A program made the position numbers and the translations under genes. The notes under the pieces were generated by a model. It was given only the letters and a program-made list of their open reading frames with translations. It did no database searches and had not been told where the DNA came from. From assembly GCF_018448885.1 (NCBI RefSeq), contig NZ_RCWB01000008.1, forward strand, positions 103,143-167,142: a stretch of DNA of 64,000 nucleotides. Direction: 5' to 3'. Below, piece after piece: positions 25,362-35,800 of this stretch. Every line of letters starts with the position of its first letter. The first letter of the stretch is position 1. This DNA is from Photorhabdus caribbeanensis (GTDB lineage Bacteria; Pseudomonadota; Gammaproteobacteria; Enterobacterales; Enterobacteriaceae).

Positions 25362-28300
25362 TTACACGAGCGCGTCAGCGGCTAAATCATTTTCATCCTC
25401 ACTCACGGTAAACCACGGGAAATATTGGCTCTGTCGCAGCCAGCCTTTTGCGGTAATAACCCGGATTTCCCGCCCAATCGGATCATAAATATGAGTATCC
25501 GCATAAGCCTCTTTTCTGGCGCTGTCATCACTCACATATTGCCAATCGTTGAGAAAATAGGGCTGATAAGTTCGTATCGTCTGCCCCTTATTGTCATATT
25601 CGGTGCGTCCCGTGACCGCCCAGCGCGTTTTAGTATCCTCCATTTTTGTCACCAGAGAGCCGTCTTGGCTACGTTGCCAGGCTTCGCCTGCCTCATGTCG
25701 TACAGACGCTTGCAATAGACGGCCAAAACCATCACTAAATGCGACTTGTTGACGAATTTGCTGCTCAGAATCACGATCATAACGATCCGTGGTCAGCGTA
25801 AGGTTATGGGGAGGCAAACCGATGCTGTTGGTTAACAATTTAACCAGTGGCGTGTCAGCTTTCTGACTTTGTAGCCAACGGCGGCGAGCCAGTGCGCAAA
25901 TACGCCAATCTTCCGTGATAATCCGTAAATCACGCAGCGTCTTCTGCTCTTCCTGCGTTAATGTGTTGAAGGTTTCCTGATTGAATAGTGGCATCCAACT
26001 GTCCGGTGCATAGACCAGACACTGCGCGACAGGGAGTGGCCCGGTTAGGTTAATGGCAGTATTGATATCGGTTGGTGGAGAAAATGGTTTTTCTTCTGGT
26101 GAAGAGTAACCTGTTGCCACACCACTTTCGATCCCCCAGAAACGTTGCGTGACAGGGCGTCCCAGTGCATCCAAGGTTATGAGATGCATATTGTCATTGA
26201 TATCAGTCAGTTGCACTGGTGTGAGAAAACGCCAGTCATAATTGGCTGAGACGGTGAAACCGGCAGCATCTTGGGTTTGGGTGATGACACAATAGTGGGT
26301 ATCCCATTTTAGCGTCGTTTTCCCGGTTAACAGGGTGTTACGTTGTGCGACAGGATGCCAAAATTGTGCTTGCGTCCCGTAATCGGTATAGCCTTGACGC
26401 GCTACCCAAACTTTGTTTTCGCCGGTACGTGGGAACAGATAAGGCTCTTGTTGGTATCCGGCCTGCGTCAGAATGCCGGGTAATTCGTCTGGCGTAATAC
26501 CACCATCAAATGCAGATAACTGGGATTCCGTTAATACCGCCGTTTCGGTAAAGGCGATTAAAGCTTGTCGTGTCGGTGTTTTCAGTAGTGTTTGGTTTTT
26601 GCCATCGGTTTTTCCATCGGTATAGAACGTTCGTTGCTGATTGAGGTATTCGCGAGGTTTATCATCGGCAATCAGGCTATTTTCAGCACACAGGGCTTCC
26701 AGATTTAAGCCATCAACAGGTACCTGTTTGGCATCGTAAGTAAAGGCATCACTGCGTGTACTATCCGGTAATCCCAACACTCTGAGTTCATTACCAATAA
26801 GATGGTGCCAACTGGACTGGTGGCAGGTTAACCGCAATAGTTGTTGTTGGTCGTCATAACTGCTGGCAAACAGCGTATCCGGTAGTGTATCGGGATACGG
26901 ATTGGTTGTTGGTTTATTGCGGCGGGGATATTGCACGGAAACTTGTTTCAGTGGTTGCCCGAATAGGTCACTGGACAGGGTGATATCCTGATTGCACTGG
27001 GGATCACTGATAATACGTTCATAGTGATAACTACGGCTTTCCACGACTGAGGCCCAGAGCACCGGGGAAACGGTAGCGCCATCTTGTAATTGGCGCACTT
27101 GTGGACGGGATTCAGTCACTGTATAGGGGATGTTTTGCTGTGCGCTGCCATCTAGCCCGTAAAGTTCACTACGCAGCGGCTGACCTTTTAGCGCCCGGTT
27201 TAACCAGTACAGATTATGGTCATCTTCCGGTGTCAGTGGAACATCTTTGCCCTCTTTCCAGAGAGTAAAGCGCGGTGTAAAACCGGTGAACGCTTGTTTA
27301 TCACCACGCCAATATCCAGCGGATAGCATATTGTCTACCTCCGGGACTCCGGTGGCATACCAGTTTTTGGTGAGTGCTGGTGGTGTGCGTTCCGGCGCAT
27401 TGCCTTGAGCGAGTTGATGGCTGTCTGTTTGCTCAACATAACCAAAGCCACGAAATTCCCGTTCACGTCCATCCCAGGCGCCGTGAGCGTAACGTAACGT
27501 GGTCACTAACTTATTACCGCTGATTTCATCCTCGGTTGCTGTTTGCCAAAGGGTATGGACCGGGAAGGGCAGGTAACAGACCGGTGTTTGTCCGGTAGCC
27601 AATGCCGCAGCTTTTTCATCCAGCCAGAACTGGACAGAGCTACGGTAATGCAAGGTGTGATTGGCCCCCATATTGTTGTTCGTTTCACTGAGTAACCACG
27701 GTTTCGCGTTGGTCAGATCGCAGCGCCAATGATGTGGCGCCATATGCGGTACGCTCAGGATCAGACTGACAGCCCCTAATCCCTGTACATCGGCCACTTG
27801 TAATTGGCAGGTGTCATCAAAACGCAGGCCGTCAGGAAAATGGAGTGCGAATGGTTTTGCAAAACCGTTACCACTTTCATTGCTGAAAATCTCCAGATGG
27901 TCAGCATGAACATAAATCAAATCGGCAGGACCACTGCCATCCAGATCGGCCAGATGAACCCGATCAGGATTAAAGTTGGCGGCAGATTGGCTGAATCCCG
28001 GCAGTGTGATTGGCTGACCAAAACGGCCATGTCCCAAGTTTGGCCAGCAGGTGACTTGAGTTGCACTTACTTCAACCAGATGTGCTTGGCCTGAACCGAG
28101 TACGTCACTAAATGCCACTAACTTACGGGCATCGGCGCCCGGTAACGGCAGGGTGATATCACCGGATTGCACCACATCCCGTCCTTTGGTAAAACCATCA
28201 CGGTTATTAGCATACAAGCGTACACTTTTGGGACCAATCAGCACTAAATCGGACAGTCCGGCCCCCATTAGATCGGCAAGTTGAGCGCGAGGATGAGAAT

Positions 28301-29804
28301 ATTCTATCGGCAGAGCATCTAATGGCGTAAAACGTGTCCAGCTACCATCCGGGTGTTGGCTGTGATAGCCTCTTAGCCCCGGCCCGGTAATCACCCAGTC
28401 CAGTTGTCCGTCACCGTTAATATCCATCAGCGAGGCGTTATCCTGCATAGCTGGCGTGATGGGAAGGAGTTGCATTTTCCCCCAAGTGACCGCATTCATC
28501 TCTTCCCCGGCCTGACGTTGGGCAGATCGATACCACCAGCCATTTTTATCCTGATACAGAATGCCGGGCACGCCTTCTCCTTTCAGGTCAAGCAGTTGCC
28601 AGCGCTGAATGGCGTTGAAATTTGCCAGTACATCCATTGGTTGCCAGAGTGCTTTTTGTTCCGGCTCAAAAGGCTGGTAAGACAGTTCCAGTGGTGGCAG
28701 CACGGTGACAGTGTTGTTGTCCTCATGGCCTACTCGGCGGATAGAAACGAGCGTACTGATCATCGCGTTTTCGTCATAATCCAGTATCAGACGCGAAACT
28801 AGCGCGGGTTCGTCATCCCCCTCAACCTGATTAGACAGGGTTTGTAGACGGTGAAACATCAGTATTTGGCGGCATAAGCGCCGGGTACGCAATTCAAAAC
28901 CGTACTCGTAACGGGAAAAACGATCTTGGCGGCAAAGCCAGTTGCTTGTGGCTTTAAACGACGGCATTTCAGATAAACTGTTTTTGCGCTCACCGTAGTC
29001 AAATACTAAACAGAACAACCAGCCAGATTTAAGTGGGTCATCTCCGTTTAGCGTAGGAAAAACGTCGCTGGCGGTCAGGTTCCCGTAATGTATTGCTTGC
29101 AGGTAACGTTGGACGGTTGCATTCGGGTGGGCGGCGAGCTCGTCAGTTTCGCAACCTGTTTCATCTTCGGCCCGATATTGATAATAAATCTGTTCGCCGA
29201 GGGATGATATCGAAGCCTCCAACAGCCATTGCGCCGTTTGGCTAACATTGAGTGGATTATTGATACGTGTCTGAGGATTTTTGCCCAGTAAATGGACCTG
29301 TCCATCGGGGCTGTATATCAGCCAGAAATCGGTTGTGTCAGTTGTTTTGGGTTGCCAGTATTCCAACCGGCTAAAGTGGTTTTCCAAACGGGAACGATAA
29401 CCGGTAACGGTGAAGGTTGTCCCCAAGTTGATGCCCTGCAATGAGGATTCACTGCGGATATCCGCTTGACCACTCTCATTTAATGCTACGACCAACACTT
29501 CACCTTCCGGCCCCAGAAAAGTATCGGTTTCATCGTAATTCGGCACGCCGGTGCTGGTGCGCCGACGAATTGCCATGACGCCGCAGTCCCAACCGAGACC
29601 AAACGGGCTGTTACCGGTTCCACTGTTGTAATTCAGAGTGAGCGAGGGGGCGTAACCACGTCCGGCAGAAATGGGTAATGGCAGAGATAGGGCCGCCATG
29701 CCATCCGGCCCGGCGGGTGTTAACGCTTCACCCATACCGGTAATGGCGCCGCCGCCTTTGGGTAATGACAGCTCGGTGACACTGAATGTCTGTGAATTTT
29801 GCAT
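25362..29804 (-). CDS. tcdB: Tc toxin component B (TcdB)
   Basis: 1480 residues, the size of Photorhabdus TcdB. It docks on the TcdA pentamer through its beta-propeller and forms half of the cocoon that encloses the TccC tail. The N-terminus SLPKGGGAITGMGEAL and the SpvB-like segment come first. FG-GAP/VCBS propeller repeats follow near residues 440-690: LMDINGDGQLDWVITGPG, LADLMGAGLSDLVLIGPK, FSDVLGSGQAHLVEV, LADLDGSGPADLIYVH. RHS-type beta strands fill the rest (GRTEYDNKGQTIRTYQP, YDPIGREIRV). It starts 52 bases after the tcdA1-like stop with its own Shine-Dalgarno AAGGAG, so A and B are cotranscribed. The partner TccC is probably the gene at 16525 or 39190. Confidence 0.95.
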   Translation of the reverse strand: MQNSQTFSVTELSLPKGGGAITGMGEALTPAGPDGMAALSLPLPISAGRGYAPSLTLNYNSGTGNSPFGLGWDCGVMAIRRRTSTGVPNYDETDTFLGPEGEVLVVALNESGQADIRSESSLQGINLGTTFTVTGYRSRLENHFSRLEYWQPKTTDTTDFWLIYSPDGQVHLLGKNPQTRINNPLNVSQTAQWLLEASISSLGEQIYYQYRAEDETGCETDELAAHPNATVQRYLQAIHYGNLTASDVFPTLNGDDPLKSGWLFCLVFDYGERKNSLSEMPSFKATSNWLCRQDRFSRYEYGFELRTRRLCRQILMFHRLQTLSNQVEGDDEPALVSRLILDYDENAMISTLVSIRRVGHEDNNTVTVLPPLELSYQPFEPEQKALWQPMDVLANFNAIQRWQLLDLKGEGVPGILYQDKNGWWYRSAQRQAGEEMNAVTWGKMQLLPITPAMQDNASLMDINGDGQLDWVITGPGLRGYHSQHPDGSWTRFTPLDALPIEYSHPRAQLADLMGAGLSDLVLIGPKSVRLYANNRDGFTKGRDVVQSGDITLPLPGADARKLVAFSDVLGSGQAHLVEVSATQVTCWPNLGHGRFGQPITLPGFSQSAANFNPDRVHLADLDGSGPADLIYVHADHLEIFSNESGNGFAKPFALHFPDGLRFDDTCQLQVADVQGLGAVSLILSVPHMAPHHWRCDLTNAKPWLLSETNNNMGANHTLHYRSSVQFWLDEKAAALATGQTPVCYLPFPVHTLWQTATEDEISGNKLVTTLRYAHGAWDGREREFRGFGYVEQTDSHQLAQGNAPERTPPALTKNWYATGVPEVDNMLSAGYWRGDKQAFTGFTPRFTLWKEGKDVPLTPEDDHNLYWLNRALKGQPLRSELYGLDGSAQQNIPYTVTESRPQVRQLQDGATVSPVLWASVVESRSYHYERIISDPQCNQDITLSSDLFGQPLKQVSVQYPRRNKPTTNPYPDTLPDTLFASSYDDQQQLLRLTCHQSSWHHLIGNELRVLGLPDSTRSDAFTYDAKQVPVDGLNLEALCAENSLIADDKPREYLNQQRTFYTDGKTDGKNQTLLKTPTRQALIAFTETAVLTESQLSAFDGGITPDELPGILTQAGYQQEPYLFPRTGENKVWVARQGYTDYGTQAQFWHPVAQRNTLLTGKTTLKWDTHYCVITQTQDAAGFTVSANYDWRFLTPVQLTDINDNMHLITLDALGRPVTQRFWGIESGVATGYSSPEEKPFSPPTDINTAINLTGPLPVAQCLVYAPDSWMPLFNQETFNTLTQEEQKTLRDLRIITEDWRICALARRRWLQSQKADTPLVKLLTNSIGLPPHNLTLTTDRYDRDSEQQIRQQVAFSDGFGRLLQASVRHEAGEAWQRSQDGSLVTKMEDTKTRWAVTGRTEYDNKGQTIRTYQPYFLNDWQYVSDDSARKEAYADTHIYDPIGREIRVITAKGWLRQSQYFPWFTVSEDENDLAADALV

Positions 29805-29816
29805 GAAAACTCCTTA

Positions 29817-29837
29817 CAGGCCCCGATTCGGAGCCTG
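29817..29837 (-). promoter_or_regulatory. Hairpin in the tcdA-tcdB spacer
   Basis: CAGGC / GCCTG stem extended inward with one mismatch (CCG / CGG), placed just before the tcdB Shine-Dalgarno on the minus strand. It could partly terminate the tcdA message or set the A:B ratio (five TcA protomers meet one TcB). Confidence 0.4.
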
Positions 29838-29856
29838 TTTTAGTACGTTGGGACGG

Positions 29857-32800
29857 TTATTTAATGGTGTAGCGGATATGCAAAATGATATCGTTCAGGG
29901 TTTTTAACATAGTGGCTTGTTTGCCTTTTTCCGGCATGGATGCATTTGGGAAACTCAGTGTCAGCGTGCCTTGATCAATGGCGATGCCTTCGAATGGCAG
30001 GAATTTGCCATCGTTGAAATCGAGCTGGAATTGGCCGCTGTCATTCATACCGTGAGAAACTGCCAGCGCTTCGCAGCCGTTAGCTAATCCGCTTTTATCG
30101 CTGTAAGACAATATTGCTTGCACATCCTGATATGGCCCCAGTAGCGCGGGCAGGGTAACGCTGATCTGTTTGATACGTCGAATTTTGCCAATAGATGCCG
30201 GGTAATCATCACGGATTTTCAAATCAGCTAATGAAACTGATGCCTGTAAAGCGGTTTTAGTGTCCGTGCCGGTGCCGAACGCTAAATTATTATTACCACT
30301 GCCGGCACTGCCTGAACCTTTATTCACCAGCTTTTCAATTTCCTGACTCAGAATGAATGGGCCTTTATCTTTTGGTAATCCAGCATAAACTTCGGCCAGC
30401 GACACCGTGCGTTCAACTTCTAATGCGCGTTTATCGCGTTTCAAATGGGCGTTTTCCATTTGTGCCAGACTCAGCATCAAGGTTTCACCAGCGAGCAGAC
30501 CGGCATAGGTTCCTTGCCAGGCGCCCGGTTTAATAAAGCGTGCAGAGTCATCACTGATTTCCCAACGGTAAGCCTGTTCTGCCATTAAACAACGCGCGAT
30601 AGCCAAGTCGTAGAATTGGAAGTAAATCGCCGCTAGTCGGCCACGTAGCCAGTTGTATAACGCCTGATTGCTGAACTTACGTTGCAGGAAGGCCAATTGG
30701 GATTGGGTCTGTTCTTGTTGAGTTTTCAGACTGGTTTTTTGCAATACGGCGGCTTCACGACGTACTGCCAGCGATTTAAGTTGGGCGTCGAGTTGTTTCA
30801 GCTCCGCTTCGGCATTGTTACGCTGGATCTCCCATTCCTGACGGCGACGACGGTAGGTTTCAGATTGGCTGATTTTATCCGCTTCGGTGTTCATAACATT
30901 AGCGGAGAATTCCATCACATAACCTGTTGCCTCAGCGATGGCTCCCCAACGGCTACCACCACCGGCAAAGCCGAAGATGTTAGGCACCAGATCGGCCGCC
31001 GCGCCAGCCAGACGGGATGCCTGAACTGCTGTGGTAAGTCCGGCGGCGGACGCTCGTAGCGTCATAGCTTGGTTTTCACCGGCGTTGATGTTTTCATCAT
31101 ACAGTTTGCTGTAGCTATCAAAGCGCGATTGCGCTCCTGCTTTGGATTTTTCCAACACTGTTTTCTCGGCATCCAATTCTTCAATGGTTTTGTCCTGAAT
31201 GCTCAGGTTAGTCAATATCAGCTCGGCGGCCTGATTTTGTAATAACGCATTGAGTGCTTCCGCATCCTGACGTTCGATAATATTTTGTAACGTGGAGCCG
31301 AACTGGGTGAGCTGGCTAACCATGCTGCGAGCATTTTCCAGCATATGCGGGAAACGCCACAGGGACATAAAGGACTCCGGCAGTTTGCCTCCACCTTGAG
31401 AAGTAGCAACGGCGGCGCTGAGTAACGCTTTCGGGTCCGCCGGTGCGGCATAGATTGGCAGATATAACGGTTGGCCGTCGATAGAGAGGTTATGACGCAG
31501 ATTGTATACTCTCTGAGCTAATGTCTGCCAATAATTCATCATCACTTCATTGATTTGCGGCAGGAAGAGATCGGTCAGGGTATTGGCGCTGTACAGTGAT
31601 AAAGGTGCCGGTGTACTCTGTCGCAGGGCGATTATTGCGCTGGCGTGAGCATTTTGGGTAGTCATATCCGCGGCTCTGTCCAACCGTGGATCACTCCATG
31701 TCGTACTCAGCGGCAGATAAGGTTTGTCGCCCAATAGATGCAGCGCTTGCATATACCACATCTTCGCTTCGTTAAGTGTATCTCGTTCCAGTTGACGGTA
31801 AGCATGATCGCCGCGTGCTATCAATAGATCTAGGGTGCGCATAAAGGTTGAAACTTTGTAGTGCATTGGATCGTGTTGTGCTACCGCGTCGGGATCGACA
31901 GAATCCAAAGGATCACTGTTCCAACTGGTGTCTTCCAGTAATGGGCGGACGTTCCATTGGTAGTTCTGAATCTGGCCGTGAACAATATACCCGGATGGAC
32001 TCCAGACATATTTCAGCCAGCGGTTGGCTTCATCAAAGTTTTGTTCATGCAACAAACGTTGAGCAACCAGCATCGGGGTATAGTAGAACAGTTCCCAGAA
32101 ATAAAGGCTGTTAGCGCCGCTGAAATCCATTGGTTCGCTACTAATATTATTCAGGACATTGACGCTCTCAAAATGGGTCAAAATGGATTTAGGATTTATT
32201 GTTACTATTCCTTTATCATCTCTAACAAAGTGAGGGCCCCACCAGGTGCCATCTGATGGTGATTTCTTGAAGGTCATGTAAACCTTGGCGTTGTAATCTT
32301 GGTTCAATGGAACATCATCAAGAGGAATAAATAATGTGATGCTTATATTTGTATCTGTTAGCTGGCCTGAATAGATAATATGTGAATTATTATCAACAAC
32401 ATGTTTGATATAAAGCTTAAACCAACGTTCATCACCATGAGTTGATGGGTTATAGGGAGGAATCACGAACGTAGCATAAAAACCTTTGCCTAACTGTGGT
32501 TCCTGAATATTCTGAGTTTCGATGCTCAGAATGGTATCGATTCCGGTGGCGGCGCGTGCAACTAACTGGCGGGCAAATAGAGTATTCAGGCGAGTACGAT
32601 AGGCTTGCCATTGCATATATTGCGCCCCATTTTCATTATGGTGCAGGGTCAGGGCATTATCGGTACTCACCTTGCGGATAACAGGAATACTGAAACTTTC
32701 ATAACCCAGTTTGCGGCCATCTTCTGCAAATGCGGTAAAGGTGACATCAATACTGGCTGAATTGTTAATAAAGTTCAGACCAGAACCGTCTATTTCAAGG

Positions 32801-35800
32801 GTATTAAATTGATAATTCATTTCATCAAAGCTAGGTGATGGCTGAACTGAGACATCTTTATCTGCGGTAAACGTTTTCTCCTTGCCACCCACTTTGACTA
32901 TTATCTGAACTTTTGCTGGAGAAATTGCAGTATTAATCTCTATTGGGCCTGAAACATCAGTAGCAGTCCCTTTACTGTCAGTCATAAAGATGTATTGCTT
33001 AAGATCATCCGGTTTATTCAGAGAGTCTGTAGCATAATCATCACCAATGGCGGCATTTTGGTTGGTTAGAGAACGTTTTGCTCCAGGAATCCAAGCTTCT
33101 ACTTTAGATGGATAAGTGGTGTCACGGTGGAATAGTAGTCTCCCTTGATTGAGTCCACTGGTGTTTCCGCTATATTGATAGACGGGGTAAAACATGAGCT
33201 TATTTGACGAGTTATTTGGATTGACCCCCAAGCTAGTATAAACAATAAATTTATCACCCAGTTTGCCATATTTATTCATCAGGTTGCATTGGTTGCGTTG
33301 CTGACCTTCATATCCGTTATGAATAATTCTTAATTTTGGGGAGATATAGATTTTTAAATCACTTGATGTGGCTTTATAACTGATAATCGGAATATCCCCG
33401 TTATATACCATGCTGAGGTAATAATCTCCCCAATAATAATCTTTTCGGCTATTTACCGATGAAGGGATTTCATAATTCTCTGCATAGCGGTTATTCACTC
33501 TTCTGACACTATTAGTATCAAATTGTTGATAGCTATTATCCCGATAAACATTGCTCTGTTCTGGGGTCATATCTTTGGATGCCATATCGGCAAAGATATA
33601 TAGCCCTTGCATTGCAGCGGTTTTGTAGCTATCTAGTGTGTCTTGTTGGTTATAAAACATCACCAGCAACGTATCTTCACCTTGATAACCGGCACAATAG
33701 AGTCCGGGCGTTTTATTTTTTGCCAGTTCTAGCTTGGATATTTTTTCATTGACATCAAAGGTGATTGGCGTATTCCAGGTGCCGTCATAGCGGATATGCG
33801 CCAATTTCAGCTCATAACGATAATCCGTCTCGGTTTGATAGCCATCTTTGCTATTTCCTGTCTGTTTGGTGATCTCCTTTTGTTCCAACCAGAGCAGATA
33901 GAGGCGGGATTTATATATCACCGGACGGATAGTGCTTTGGTAAGGATTAATTGGACAATCAATTTTGTGCCATTCGCTCCAGGCGTTAGCTGCGAATTTA
34001 CCATCGCTGAATTTATTGTGATCGACACTGCGCCAATAATATTCACCGGCATCAGTTTCACTGAGTCCGATAAAATAGGTCAGCCCTTGATCGTTGTTAA
34101 TATTATCGTGATATGCGCTAACAACTTTGAGATTAGCCACCTGTTCAAACGATGTCAGGTAAGACATAAAGGCGTCTTCGACCGTATCGGCGTTTAACTG
34201 GCTTTGGCTGACGGATTGCAGTAATGAGTCCATCATTTTAGTTTGTCCGATGCGCATGGTCGGATCAATATAGTTTTCCGGGTAGTAAACTAATTGAGAA
34301 ACACCTGCCCAGGTGCTGTAGCGTTTATTGTATTTGTCCCAGTCGATAAAGAATTGGCGACTGATAACCCCTGAATTGGCATTTTCTTCCACATTTTCCA
34401 GCGCCCGGTTGACGTACAGTTGAATGCTGGCAATGGCTTCGGCGATTCGGGTGGTTTTGATTGCAGCGGAAACCTGATTATCAATCAGCAAGTATTGATA
34501 CAGGTCATCACGGCTTTTAATGGCCGCCGCTGGTTTGGCGACTTGGCGGATATAGTAGGTGCTTAATGCGGCACTGCGGGATTCATCCAGAAAAGCGTGT
34601 AATGTATCCGCTTGTTGTGAATTCAATCCGGCGGTTAATATTCCCGCCGCGTTTTCCCACTGGGCATAGGTCGGCGTCTCTTTCATTGATTGAATATAAT
34701 CCAGTCCGACCAAAGCAGAAACGCCCTGAGGGGCGACATTCAATTGCTGTGCAACATTAACCCATTGCAGGATGGTATCGATAGATGTCCAACAGGAGAA
34801 CGCATTTTCTTGTGTTACTGGGGGAAGATGTTGATGATTTTGTGCTTGAGTACTGGCTTGCAACAGCAAATTAGCATCAAGATTCATGGCGTCAGCCAGT
34901 TGTTCTGCCGTTAACGTGTTAGTTTCAAATGCCGCTAACACCGAGGAGGCTTTTTCGCCTAGTGTGTTCACCCAATCCGCAAAACGCGCCAGCATAATCA
35001 GTGAAAGGGCATCATGCGCAGGCGCTGCTCCAGTTGCAGCGCCAAACATTTCTGGTTTTGTCACAAACAGGCGGAAGGCGTTTTCGTTAATGCCGGTGGA
35101 GTGGTAAACCATTTCTAATTGCGCCAGGGCCTGACAATACTGAACGATATGTTCCTGCATTTCTGCTGCTTTCGATGAACCCGGCGTATACTTAGTATTC
35201 AACCAGTCCCAGAATTTTTCTGCTGTCATTGCGCCGTCGCCGGGCTTTAACTTATCTGCCCAAAGCAACACTGAATGAGCGACATTTTCTGATGATAATT
35301 GCAAGGTGGCCGCAATATAGGGCGCCATAACATGCAGTAAATCTGCTTTGTCTTTATTAAGACCTTGTAAACCGTGGTAGACGGTATCCAGTAGATTCTT
35401 AATTTCAGGCGTTAGTGTTTTGTTATAGCTGGTGGAGGTCATAATAAACAACTGGAACACGCTCCACTTCTGTATATGTAACCAGCCGGTAATGGTATTG
35501 AGTTTTCTGATCAGGGTAGCCAATTGCTTATCATTGATAGCAGATAAATTAGTTTCCCCTTCACCCACAGCGACCAGCAATAAATCCAATTCATCAATGG
35601 TTAATTGATGGATTTCTGCCAATAATTTCCCAATATATAAATTGGAAAGATTCTTTAGGCTATTTTTAATCTTTCCGTCTTTATTATTATGGTCGGTAAT
35701 TTTAAGCAGGCGGTAGAGCGAGACATCATCGATATTAAATGCACGCTTGAGTATGGTTTTGCGCCAATCGCCGGTGCTGCCTGGATTTAAATCAATCTCT

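Noticed and set aside
30682..31059. Plus-strand open frame opposite tcdA1 (125 codons)
   Set aside because: Antisense shadow of the highly conserved coiled-coil coding region, with no start signal and no family resemblance. The many other frames inside tcdA, tcdB, tccC and glycolytic genes were rejected in the same way.
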